From Kitasatospora sp. NBC_01266 (lineage in GTDB: Bacteria > Actinomycetota > Actinomycetes > Streptomycetales > Streptomycetaceae), in the NCBI RefSeq assembly GCF_036242395.1, contig NZ_CP108458.1:7130001-7194000 (forward strand): a stretch of DNA of 64,000 nt. The letters run 5' to 3'. Under the pieces are notes generated by a model. That model made no database searches and was not told the DNA's origin. It was given only the letters and a program-made list of their open reading frames with translations. This document shows, one piece after another, positions 7,810 through 16,015 of the stretch. The position numbers were made by a program, and so were the translations under genes. Position 1 is the first letter of the stretch. Every line of letters starts with the position of its first letter.

Positions 7810-8537
7810 CTCATGTCCTTCAGCGTCGAGGCTCCGGGTTGTGTCACACCTTCGGCAGAATTTTTTTCGGGCCGTTTCGACGGGCCTCGCTGAGCGGGGA
7901 CGGCGCCGGGCGGATCCAGCAGTTTGGCCAGCCTGCGCAGGCCCCGATGGGCGGCCATCCGCACGGTGCCGGCCCGCTTGCCGAGCACCTTCGCCGCGCT
8001 CTCCGCGTCCAGTTGCAGCACCACCCGCAGCAGCACCGCCTCGGCCTGGTCCCTGGGCAGGCCGGCGATCAGGTCCAGCGCCTGCCGGGTCGCCAGGCCG
8101 GCCAGCACGCTGGCCTCGGTGTCGTCCCCGGCGGGCAGCTCGAGCAGTTCCTCCACCGGCAGGTCGGCGGTCGGCCGGCGCCGCCGGGCCCGCAGGTGGT
8201 CCAGCGCGCGGTTGCGGGCGATGGTCGCCGCCCAGCCCCGGAAGGCGTCGCCGTCGCCGTGGAAGGTGTGCAGGTCCCGGGCTATCTGCAGCCAGGCCTC
8301 GGAGGCGATGTCCTCCGCGTCCGAACCGTCCCCGCCGACCATCACCCGCAGGTAGCGCAGCAGCAGCGGCTGCACGGTGCGAAAAACCAGCCGGAACGCC
8401 TGCTCGTCGCCGGCCTGCGCCGCCCGCACCGCGTGCCCGAGTCTCTCGGTTCTCTCGGTCTGCGAGGGGTCGACGGCCGGCGAGGTCGGTGGCGGGCCGG
8501 CGGCGTCGGCGTACCCGAACTGATCTGCGTTTCGCAC
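7806..8537 (-). CDS. ECF-type RNA polymerase sigma factor
   Basis: A 243-residue sigma-70 family protein. Region 2 is visible as AFRLVFRTVQPLLLRYLRVMVGG, then DAEDIASEAWLQIARDLHTF and FRGWAATIARNRALDHLRARRRR (about residues 45-120). Region 4 is LIAGLPRDQAEAVLLRVVLQLDAE with KRAGTVRMAAHRGLRRLAKLL (about 155-205), giving -10 and -35 recognition. A ~40-residue C-terminal tail extends beyond region 4. The start is GTG 8537. Its stop overlaps the start of the downstream anti-sigma-like gene, the common arrangement for an ECF sigma and its regulator. Confidence 0.9.
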   Translation of the reverse strand: MRNADQFGYADAAGPPPTSPAVDPSQTERTERLGHAVRAAQAGDEQAFRLVFRTVQPLLLRYLRVMVGGDGSDAEDIASEAWLQIARDLHTFHGDGDAFRGWAATIARNRALDHLRARRRRPTADLPVEELLELPAGDDTEASVLAGLATRQALDLIAGLPRDQAEAVLLRVVLQLDAESAAKVLGKRAGTVRMAAHRGLRRLAKLLDPPGAVPAQRGPSKRPEKNSAEGVTQPGASTLKDMR

Positions 8538-8617
8538 CAGGCCATCATCCCCTCTCGCCGGGGCCGGACGTGCGGGATCCCGCCCGGAGTGATCATCCGG
8601 ACGGGACCTTGTGAGGT

Positions 8618-8657
8618 CTCCCAGCGGGCGCCGGCCTTTCTGGGAACCGGCTGGGAG
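8618..8657 (-). terminator. Hairpin between xdhC and sigma gene
   Basis: Arms 8618-8625 (CTCCCAGC) and 8650-8657 (GCTGGGAG) are perfectly complementary, 12 bp after the xdhC stop at 8669. A second short repeat, GTCAGG-N3-CCTGAC at 8668-8682, overlaps the stop codon itself. Confidence 0.4.
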
Positions 8658-8668
8658 CTGACGGAGTG

Positions 8669-9850
8669 TCAGGCCACCTGACGGGCCTTCGGTGACGTGG
8701 CGTCGGCGCGCTCCAGGTCGTGGTGGATCGGGCCGGCACCGGCCGACAGCGGCAGGCAGCCGCCGCCGCGCCGGCCGGCCACGATCTCGGCGGCGACCGC
8801 GACGGCGGTCTCCTCCGGCGTGCGGGCGCCCAGGTCCAGGCCGATCGGCGAGCGCAGCCGGGCGATCTCGGCCTCGCTCAGGCCGACTTCGCGCAGCTTG
8901 GCGTTGCGCTCCAGGTGGGTCCGGCGCGAACCCATCGCGCCGACGAAGCCCACCGGCAGCCGCAACGCCCGCTCCAGCAGCGGGATGTCGAACTTGGCGT
9001 CATGGGTCAGCACGCACAGCACGGTTCGACCGTCCAGCGCGTCGAGCTGCGAGTCCAGGTAGCGGTGCGGCCAGTCGACCACCACCGCGTCGGCCTCGGG
9101 GAAGCGCCGTTCGGTGGCGAAGACCGGCCGCGCGTCGCAGACCGTGACGTGGTAGCCGAGGAACTTGCCGATCCGCACCACGGCGGCGGCGAAGTCGATC
9201 GCGCCGAAGACCAGCATCCGCGGCTTGGGCACGTAGGACTCGACGAAGAAGGTGACGGTGCTCGCCGCCGTAGGGTCGCAGGGGCGGCCGTCCAGCGCCA
9301 GGGTGACCCGGCCGGTCCGGCCGGCGTCCAGCAGCGCGCGCGCCTCGGCGACCGCCGAGCGCTCCAGCGCGCCGGTCGTGCTCGGGCCGCCGGGGGAGAG
9401 GGTGCCGTGGTGGGTGTCGGCGGTCACCGCGACGGTGGCGCCGAGCAGGGCGGCCGGTCCCTCGATCGCCCGGACCAGGGCGACCGGGGTGCCCGAGGCG
9501 AGGTAGGTGATGCCGGCGTCCAGAGCGGGGTCCGCCCCGGGGACCACCGGCTGGACGAAGACGTCCAGGATGCCGCCGCAGGTCAGGCCGACCGCGAAGG
9601 CGTCCTCGTCGCTGTAGCCGAACCGCTCCAGCACCGGCTGCCCGGAGTCGATCGCCGCCCGGCACAGCTCGTACACCGCGCCCTCCACGCAGCCGCCCGA
9701 GACGCTGCCGACGGCCTCGCCCGCCGCGTCCACGGCCAGCGCCGCACCGGGGTCGCGCGGCGCACTGCCCGAGACGCCGACCACGGTGGCCACCGCGAAG
9801 GAGCGCCCGGAGGCGTGCCAGGCCTGCAACTGCTCGGCGATGTCCTGCAT
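8669..9850 (-). CDS. xdhC: XdhC/CoxI family xanthine dehydrogenase accessory protein
   Basis: A 393-residue protein with an N-terminal XdhC/CoxI domain (FAVATVVGVSGSAPRDPGAAL, GSVSGGCVEGAVYE) and a C-terminal Rossmann-like domain (MLVFGAIDFAAAVVRIGKFLGY, VVVDWPHRYL, VLTHDAKFDIPLLERAL). XdhC proteins bind and sulfurate or deliver molybdenum cofactor for insertion into xanthine dehydrogenase. It lies downstream of the purine permease and structural xdh genes on the same strand, which fits a maturation role. ATG 9850 starts the conserved region. Confidence 0.9.
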   Translation of the reverse strand: MQDIAEQLQAWHASGRSFAVATVVGVSGSAPRDPGAALAVDAAGEAVGSVSGGCVEGAVYELCRAAIDSGQPVLERFGYSDEDAFAVGLTCGGILDVFVQPVVPGADPALDAGITYLASGTPVALVRAIEGPAALLGATVAVTADTHHGTLSPGGPSTTGALERSAVAEARALLDAGRTGRVTLALDGRPCDPTAASTVTFFVESYVPKPRMLVFGAIDFAAAVVRIGKFLGYHVTVCDARPVFATERRFPEADAVVVDWPHRYLDSQLDALDGRTVLCVLTHDAKFDIPLLERALRLPVGFVGAMGSRRTHLERNAKLREVGLSEAEIARLRSPIGLDLGARTPEETAVAVAAEIVAGRRGGGCLPLSAGAGPIHHDLERADATSPKARQVA

Positions 9851-9941
9851 GTCCGTGGCTCCTATCGGTGGTGTCGAGGGTCAGTGGTGGTTCGGCCAGC
9901 GGCGGTTCGGTCGGCGGCGGTCCGGCCGGTGGGTGCGACGG

Positions 9942-9984
9942 CGGCGTGGTGCGGGCGGTCGGCGCCCCCCCCCGCACCACGCCG
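9942..9984 (-). terminator. Strong hairpin terminator after NCS2 permease
   Basis: Arms 9942-9955 and 9971-9984 form a perfect 14-bp stem (CGGCGTGGTGCGGG with its complement) around a 15-nt loop. It begins 6 bp past the permease stop at 9991. A run of nine C lies at 9965-9973. Confidence 0.75.
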
Positions 9985-9990
9985 GTCCCG

Positions 9991-11487
9991 CTAGTGGACT
10001 CCCAACCACTCCTTGACCGGGGTGAGCGCGAAGTAGAGGACGAAGACGGCGGTCAGGATCCACATCAGCGGACCCGGTTCGCGCCACTTCCCCTTGCCGG
10101 CCTTGATCACCGTGTAGGAGATCACACCGGAGGCGACCCCCGCTGTGATGCTGTAGGTGAACGGCATCATCGTGCAGGTCAGGAAGGCCGGAATGGCCAC
10201 GTCGCGGTCCGCCCAGTCGATGTGCCGGGCCTGACTCATCATCATCGAACCGATCACGACCAGCGCTGCGGAGGCGACCTCGACCGGCACGATGCCCGCC
10301 AGCGGTGAGAAGAAGAGCATCAGCGCGAAGACCCCGCCGGTGACCGCGGAGGCCAGACCGGTCCGGGCGCCCTCACCGACGCCGGTGGCCGACTCGACGA
10401 AGACGGTCTGGCCCGAGGCGCCGAACAGGCCGCCGATCGCACCGCCGGCGCCGTCGATGAACAGCGCCTTGGACAGACCGGGCATCCGGCCCTGCTTGTC
10501 GGCCAGGCCGGCCTCGGTGCCGACCCCGATGATGGTGGCCATCGCGTCGAAGAACCCGGCCAGCACCAGGGTGAAGACCGCGACCGAGGCGCTGATCGCG
10601 CCCATGCCCTTGGAGCCGAAGGCGCCGAACAGGTCGACGTGGCCGACCAGGCCGAAGTCGGGGGCGGCGACCGGGCTGCCCGGCCAGACCGGCGGCGCGC
10701 TGCCCCAGGCCTTGGTGGGGACGTGGCCGACCGCGTTGACCACGAAGGCGAAGGCGGTGCCGACCGCGATGCCGATCAGGATGGCGCCGCGCACGTTGCG
10801 GGCCAGCAGCACGAAGATGATCAGCAGCGTGACGGCGAAGCAGATCACCGGCCAGCCGGTCAGCTCGCCCTCGGGGCCGAGCGAGACCAGGGTGGGCCCG
10901 CCGCTCTGCACGAAGCCGGCCTTGTGCAGGCCGATCAGCGAGACGAAGAGGCCGATCCCGATGGTGATCGCGTGCTTGAGCGGCAGCGGGATGCCGTTCA
11001 TGATCTTCTCGCGGAGCCCGGAGACCACCAGCAGCACGATCAGCAGACCGTAGATGACGCACAGGCCGAAGGCCTGCGCCCAGGTGGTGTGCGGTACCAC
11101 CAGCGCGGAGACCGCCCCGGAGACCGACAGGCCGGCGGCGACCGCCAGCGGCACGTTGCCCACCACGCCCATCAGGATCGTGGTGACGGCGGCGGCGAGC
11201 GCCGTCGCGGTGGTGAGTTGGGCGTGGTCGAGCCTGGCGCCGGTGACGTCGGCGCCGCTCAGGATGAGCGGGTTGAGCAGGACGATGTAGGCCATCGCCA
11301 TGAAGGTGGTCAGTCCGCCGCGGATCTCGTTGCCGAAGGTCGAGCCTCTGGCCGAGATCTTGAAGTACGCGTCCAGGGCGTTCTTCGGGACGGGTGCCTG
11401 GGCCGGCGTGGGGGTGCCGGCCTGGGCGGGCCCGTCAACAGTGGTGAGGGCTTCAGTGGTGCCGGGCTCCGTGGGGATCCGGGTCAT
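9991..11487 (-). CDS. NCS2 family purine permease (AzgA-like)
   Basis: A 498-residue integral membrane transporter with a ~35-residue Pro/Thr-rich N-terminus and about 12 hydrophobic segments. Family features are AYFKISARGSTFGNEIRGGLTTFMAMAYIVLLNP at the start of the core and FFDAMATIIGVGTEAGL in the substrate region, typical of the AzgA-like hypoxanthine/guanine/adenine branch of NCS2. ATG 11487, preceded by GGGAG, was preferred over an upstream in-frame TTG. Position between xdhC and the xdh operon indicates purine uptake for catabolism. Confidence 0.88.
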   Translation of the reverse strand: MTRIPTEPGTTEALTTVDGPAQAGTPTPAQAPVPKNALDAYFKISARGSTFGNEIRGGLTTFMAMAYIVLLNPLILSGADVTGARLDHAQLTTATALAAAVTTILMGVVGNVPLAVAAGLSVSGAVSALVVPHTTWAQAFGLCVIYGLLIVLLVVSGLREKIMNGIPLPLKHAITIGIGLFVSLIGLHKAGFVQSGGPTLVSLGPEGELTGWPVICFAVTLLIIFVLLARNVRGAILIGIAVGTAFAFVVNAVGHVPTKAWGSAPPVWPGSPVAAPDFGLVGHVDLFGAFGSKGMGAISASVAVFTLVLAGFFDAMATIIGVGTEAGLADKQGRMPGLSKALFIDGAGGAIGGLFGASGQTVFVESATGVGEGARTGLASAVTGGVFALMLFFSPLAGIVPVEVASAALVVIGSMMMSQARHIDWADRDVAIPAFLTCTMMPFTYSITAGVASGVISYTVIKAGKGKWREPGPLMWILTAVFVLYFALTPVKEWLGVH

Positions 11488-11692
11488 GTCCACTCCCAAG
11501 GTTCATAGGGGGTTGGGGTGGGCGAGCCGACCTGAGGGTCTGAGGGGAGACCGCACAGGGGGACTTGTTCGACTCACGAGGTGCACTCTGTGGTGCCTGC
11601 GGTGCGTGAGGTGGAGCGCACCGCTGCAGAGCCCCGGCGTGGGAGAGGCAGCGGGATGGTGCACGGGTGACGCGGTACTTCCGGTGGTGCTG

Positions 11693-11733
11693 CCCCGGGG
11701 CGGTGGGGGAAGACGTCGGCCAACGCCCCGGGG
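11693..11733 (-). terminator. Hairpin downstream of the xdh operon
   Basis: CCCCGGGGC at 11693-11701 and GCCCCGGGG at 11725-11733 are perfect complements, 24 bp after the stop of the molybdenum subunit. They lie in the 270-bp gap before the permease gene, in which no other gene is evident. Confidence 0.5.
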
Positions 11734-11757
11734 AGGCTGTGGGGGCTGGAGCTGGAG

Positions 11758-14118
11758 CTAGAGCGTCCCGGTGAGGTGCTCGGGGCGGACCGGGATCCGG
11801 TTCAGCGCGATGCCCGTGGCCTGCCGGATCGCGGCGACGATCGAGGGGGTGGCCGAGACCGTGGGCGCCTCGCCGACCCCGCGCAGCCCGTACGGGGCGT
11901 TGGGGTCCGGGAGTTCCAGCACGTCCACCGGGATCGGCGGGACGTCCAGGATGGTCGGGATCAGGTAGTCGGTGAAGGAGGCGTTGCGGACCTTGCCGTC
12001 CTTGACGATGATCTCCTCCATCACCGCCAGGCCCAGCGCCTGGGTGCAGCCGCCCTGGATCTGGCCGACCACCGAGAGCGGGTTGAGCGCCTTGCCGACG
12101 TCCTGGGCCGCCGTCAGCTCGACCACCTTGACCAGGCCCAGCTCGACGTCCACGTCGACCACCGCGCGGTTGGCGCAGAAGGTGTACTGGACGTGGCCGA
12201 AGCCCTGCCCGGTCTCCTTGTCGAACGCCTCGGTCGGGCGGTGGTGGTGCTCACGGGTCAGGTCGATCACCTCGTCGCCGAGCAGGTCGACCATCGAGAC
12301 CAGCACACCGCCGGCCGCCGAGACCACCTTGCCGCCGACCAGGTCCAGGTCGCCCTGCTGCCAGCCGTAGCGCTTGCGGCCCTTGTCGATCAGCGCCGCC
12401 TTGACCGCCTCGGCGGCGTACTTGACCGCGCCGCCGGTCATGTAGGTCTGCCGTGAGGCGGAGGTGGAACCGGCCGAGCCGACCTCGGTGTTGGCCGGGT
12501 GGATGGTGACCTGCTCGACGCCCAGCTCGGTGCGGGCGATCTGCGCGTGCACCGTGATGCCGCCCTGGCCGACCTCGGCCATCGCGGTGTGCACCATGGC
12601 GACCGGCTCGCCGCCGATCACCTCCAGGCGCACCCGGGCGGTGGAGTAGTCGTCGAAACCCTCGGAGAAGCCGACGTTCTTGATGCCGACCGAGTAGCCG
12701 ATGCCGCGCACGATGCCCTCGCCGTGCGAGGTGTTCGACAACGCGCCGGGCAGCTCGCGGATGTCCAGGTTGGCCAGGTCCAGCGGCGGCGGCAGCGGCA
12801 TGTCCTTGACCCGCTGCAGCAGTTCGGCGACCGGGGCCGGCGCGTCGATCAGCTGCCCGGTGGGCATCCGGTCGCCCTGCGACATCGCGTTCAACTGGCG
12901 CAGTTCGACCGGGTCCATGCCCAACTCGGCGGCCAGCTTGTCCATCTGCGACTCGTAGCCGAAGCAGGCCTGCACCGCGCCGAAGCCGCGCATCGCGCCG
13001 CAGGACGGGTTGTTGGTGTAGAGGGCGACCGCCTCCATCCGCACGTTCGGGATGTTGTACGGGCCGTTGCCGAGCGAGGCCGCGTTGCCGACCACCGCGG
13101 GGGAGGCGGAGGCGTAGGCGCCGCCGTCCAGCACCAGGCGCACGTCGGCGTAGACCAACTTGCCGTCCCTGGTGGCGCCGTGCTCGTAGCTCATCCTCGC
13201 CGGGTGGCGGTGCACATGGCCGAAGAAGGACTCGTCGCGGGAGTAGACGATCTTGACCGGTTTGCCGGTGCGCTGGGCCAGCAGCGAGGCGTGCAGCTGC
13301 ATCGACAGGTCCTCGCGACCGCCGAAGGCACCGCCGACGCCCGCCAGCGTGAGCCGGACCTTGTCCTCCGGCAGACCGAGCACCGGCGCCATCTGCTGGC
13401 GGTCCACGTGCAGCCACTGGGTGGCCACGTACAGGTCGATGCCGCCGTCCTCGGCGGGCACCGCGAGGCCGGACTCCGGGCCCAGGAAGGCCTGGTCCTG
13501 CATGCCGACCTCGTAGACGCCCTTGACCACCACCTCGGCCAGCGCCTTCACCTCGTCGGTCACACCCCGGCCGTGGACCAGCTTCTGGCTGTGGCAGATG
13601 TTGCCCGAGGCGTGCGAGCGGTACTCGTGCGGCTCGTGCACGTAGCCGTGCGTCCCGGGGTCGAGCGCCTGCTCCTCGGTGGTGATCGGGGTGAGCACCT
13701 CGTACTCGACCTTGATCTTCTTCACCGCGCGGCGGGCGGTCTCCGGGTGGTCGGCCGCGACCAGCGCGATCGCCTCACCGTGGTAGCGGACCTTGTCGAT
13801 CGCCAGCGCCGGCTGGTCCTGGATCTCCAGGCCGTAGTACTTGGAGCCAGGGATGTCCTCGTGGGTCAGCACCGCGTAGACGCCCGGCGTCTTCAGCGCC
13901 TCGGAGATGTCCACGCTCAGGATGTTGGCGCGCGGGTGCGGCGAGCGCAGCGCCATGCCCCAGAGCATGTCCTCGTGCCACAGGTCCGAGGAGTAGGCGA
14001 ACTCGCCCTTGACCTTCAGCGTGCCGTCCGGGCGCAGCGGCGAGCCGCCGATGCCGTGCTTGCTGCCGGTGGTGATGTCCTGCAGGTTCTTCTGGCCCTG
14101 GATGGTCCGAGCGCTCAT
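11758..14118 (-). CDS. Xanthine dehydrogenase, molybdopterin-binding catalytic subunit
   Basis: A 786-residue molybdenum hydroxylase large subunit that oxidises hypoxanthine and xanthine to urate in the cytosol. Characteristic segments are GGAFGGREDLSMQ (Moco contact), AMRGFGAVQACFGYE (substrate-site Arg), GQGGITVHAQIA and the C-terminal GLRGVGEAPTVSATPSIVAAI with the base-catalyst Glu. ATG 14118 was chosen because it overlaps the stop of the 2Fe-2S subunit (ATGA); the longer open frame upstream only shadows that gene. Third gene of a tightly coupled operon (FAD, 2Fe-2S, Mo). Confidence 0.93.
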   Translation of the reverse strand: MSARTIQGQKNLQDITTGSKHGIGGSPLRPDGTLKVKGEFAYSSDLWHEDMLWGMALRSPHPRANILSVDISEALKTPGVYAVLTHEDIPGSKYYGLEIQDQPALAIDKVRYHGEAIALVAADHPETARRAVKKIKVEYEVLTPITTEEQALDPGTHGYVHEPHEYRSHASGNICHSQKLVHGRGVTDEVKALAEVVVKGVYEVGMQDQAFLGPESGLAVPAEDGGIDLYVATQWLHVDRQQMAPVLGLPEDKVRLTLAGVGGAFGGREDLSMQLHASLLAQRTGKPVKIVYSRDESFFGHVHRHPARMSYEHGATRDGKLVYADVRLVLDGGAYASASPAVVGNAASLGNGPYNIPNVRMEAVALYTNNPSCGAMRGFGAVQACFGYESQMDKLAAELGMDPVELRQLNAMSQGDRMPTGQLIDAPAPVAELLQRVKDMPLPPPLDLANLDIRELPGALSNTSHGEGIVRGIGYSVGIKNVGFSEGFDDYSTARVRLEVIGGEPVAMVHTAMAEVGQGGITVHAQIARTELGVEQVTIHPANTEVGSAGSTSASRQTYMTGGAVKYAAEAVKAALIDKGRKRYGWQQGDLDLVGGKVVSAAGGVLVSMVDLLGDEVIDLTREHHHRPTEAFDKETGQGFGHVQYTFCANRAVVDVDVELGLVKVVELTAAQDVGKALNPLSVVGQIQGGCTQALGLAVMEEIIVKDGKVRNASFTDYLIPTILDVPPIPVDVLELPDPNAPYGLRGVGEAPTVSATPSIVAAIRQATGIALNRIPVRPEHLTGTL

Positions 14119-14603
14119 TCCGCGGCCCCCGCCTTCTGGCACGTGCGGGCGGACGCCAGCCGCACCGCGTCCATGATCTTCTCGTAGCCGGTGCAGCGGC
14201 ACAGGTTGCCGCTGAGCGCCTCGCGGATGTCGGTGTCGCTGGGCTGCGGCAGGCGGTCCAGCAGCGCGTCGGTCTGCACCAGCAGCCCCGGCGTGCAGAA
14301 GCCGCACTGCACGGCGCCGGCGTCGATGAACGCCTGCTGGACCAGGCCCAGCTCGCCGCTCTCCTCGGTCAGACCCTCGACGGTGCGCACCTCGCGGTCC
14401 TGCACCTGGCCGGCCGCGACCAGACAGGAGCAGACCGGCGTGCCGTCCAGGTAGACCGTGCAGGAGCCGCACTCACCCTGCTCGCAGGCGTTCTTGGAGC
14501 CCGGCAGGCCGACCCGCTCGCGCAGCACGTAGAGCAGGCTCTCGCCCTCCCACACGTCGTCCGCCTCGACCGGCTTCCCGTTGGCGGTGAATGTGACCCT
14601 CAT
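14115..14603 (-). CDS. Xanthine dehydrogenase, 2Fe-2S subunit
   Basis: A 162-residue small subunit with two clusters. The N-terminal plant-type cluster uses CEQGECGSC and a following Cys (VCSC). The C-terminal helical domain has CGFCTPG and CRCTGYEKI. It relays electrons from the molybdenum centre to FAD. It overlaps its neighbours by 4 bp on both sides, which implies equimolar translation of the three subunits. Confidence 0.94.
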   Translation of the reverse strand: MRVTFTANGKPVEADDVWEGESLLYVLRERVGLPGSKNACEQGECGSCTVYLDGTPVCSCLVAAGQVQDREVRTVEGLTEESGELGLVQQAFIDAGAVQCGFCTPGLLVQTDALLDRLPQPSDTDIREALSGNLCRCTGYEKIMDAVRLASARTCQKAGAAE

Positions 14604-15487
14604 GCCGCGCTCCTGATCTGCTTGCCGTAGTCGTTCCAGGTCCAGGTGAGGGTGCGGCGGGCCATCACGGCCAGCGAGTGCCGCCGGTACTCGGCGGTGC
14701 CGCGCACGTCGTCGATCGGCGAGGCCGCGGCCCGCACCAGCTCGCCGAAGCGCTGGATCACCTCGGTGCCCAGCAGCTCACCGGACTCCCACAGCCCGCG
14801 CTCAGCCAGCACGCCCTGCAGGTACTCCTCCGCCTCGACGGCGCGGCGCGGCGTGGGGGCAGCCGAGCCGATACCGGTACCGACGGTGTGGTTCTCGGGG
14901 TGCAGCGCGAAGCCGAACGCGCAGACCGCGATCACCATCGCGTTGCGGGTGCCGATCTTCGAGAACTGCTGCGGGCCGTCCGCCACCGGGATGAAGACCG
15001 AGCGGATCAGCTCGTCCCGCTCCAGGCTGTTGCGCTTCACCCCGAGGTAGAACTCGTCGATCGGGATCAGCCGGGTGCCGCGCACCGAGCAGGCCTCCAC
15101 GAACACGTCGCGGCCGGCCGCCAGCAGCGCCGGATGGGCGTCACCGGCGGGCGAGGCGCCGCCCAGGTTCCCGCCGACCCCGCCCCGGTTGCGGATCTGC
15201 GGTGAGCCGACCGTGTGCGCCGCACGCGCCAGCCCCGGCAGGGGCTCGGACAGCTCGTCGATGATCCGGGCGTACGGGACCGCGGCCCCGAGTCTCACCA
15301 CACCGTCGGTGATCGACCACTCGGTCAGCTCGGTGATGCGGTTCAGGTCGAGCAGTGCGGATGGCCGGTGGACGTCGAAGTTCATCTCGACCATCACATC
15401 CGTGCCACCCGAGATCGGTAGCGCGGTCGGGTGCTCAGCCTTCGCCGCGAGAGCCTCGTCCCAGGTAGCGGGCCGCAGGAACTCCAT
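14600..15487 (-). CDS. Xanthine dehydrogenase, FAD-binding subunit
   Basis: A 295-residue subunit of the CO-dehydrogenase medium-chain (CoxM) type. FAD motifs are LPISGGTDVMVEMN near residue 25 and VGSPQIRNRGGVGGNLGGASPAGD around 98-120. It passes electrons to NAD+. It is the first gene of the operon, divergent from pucR across a 528-bp gap, and its stop overlaps the 2Fe-2S start. Confidence 0.93.
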   Translation of the reverse strand: MEFLRPATWDEALAAKAEHPTALPISGGTDVMVEMNFDVHRPSALLDLNRITELTEWSITDGVVRLGAAVPYARIIDELSEPLPGLARAAHTVGSPQIRNRGGVGGNLGGASPAGDAHPALLAAGRDVFVEACSVRGTRLIPIDEFYLGVKRNSLERDELIRSVFIPVADGPQQFSKIGTRNAMVIAVCAFGFALHPENHTVGTGIGSAAPTPRRAVEAEEYLQGVLAERGLWESGELLGTEVIQRFGELVRAAASPIDDVRGTAEYRRHSLAVMARRTLTWTWNDYGKQIRSAA

Positions 15488-16015
15488 GCGGGTGTCTCCT
15501 CAAGTCGTCGCCGATCGAACCGATGGGCACTGTGCCCGGAATCCACGAACGCATCGCCCGGTTGGGGGCGCCGGCACGGGATTCTCCGACCTCCGGTGCT
15601 CGGACTCGTTGCCGCAGCGTTGCCGGGGTGTCGAGTCCTGGTCACCGGGGCGTGTCCGGCGGCGTGTCAGCCAGTGAACCGCCGTGACGGGGCCCACTGG
15701 CAGTCACCGATGGCATGAAGCCCGCGTGTCGAGGCCGCCCGGCATCCTGTACGTTCCTCTAAGGACGATGAAACCGCTGCTGAGCGGTCCACCAGCGGCC
15801 GCTTACGACCGTGATCCGGCCGTGACGACGAAGCGACGGGCCCGTGACCGGGACGGGCGCTGATACGGAACACCGAAGGCCCGGGAGTCGGGCACACTGT
15901 CACCTCCGACCTGCGCGGATCCGCCCCCGGACGGTTCCCTGCCCGCCCGTTTCGGTTCCGGCTCCCGGTTCTGGCTCTGGGTCCTGACTTTCGGTTCTGA
16001 CGAAGGAGTCCGCGG
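15488..16015. promoter_or_regulatory. Divergent promoter region between xdh operon and pucR
   Basis: This 528-bp non-coding gap has no convincing gene. It contains a 6-bp inverted repeat ACCGCT-N4-AGCGGT at 15773-15788 and a looser CCAGTG/CACTGG pair at 15671-15676 and 15695-15700; either could be a PucR operator. The last ~70 bp are rich in CGGTTC-like degenerate repeats and end in an AAGGAG ribosome-binding site at 16003-16008 for pucR. The promoters themselves could not be assigned. Confidence 0.5.

Noticed and set aside
9961..9976. Run of nine C as a frameshift site
   Set aside because: It lies in non-coding sequence inside the loop and stem of a terminator, not in a gene.
12499..14187. 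Long plus-strand open frame antisense to the xanthine dehydrogenase subunits
   Set aside because: It is a shadow frame caused by high GC content; the minus strand encodes clear molybdenum hydroxylase motifs with coupled starts.
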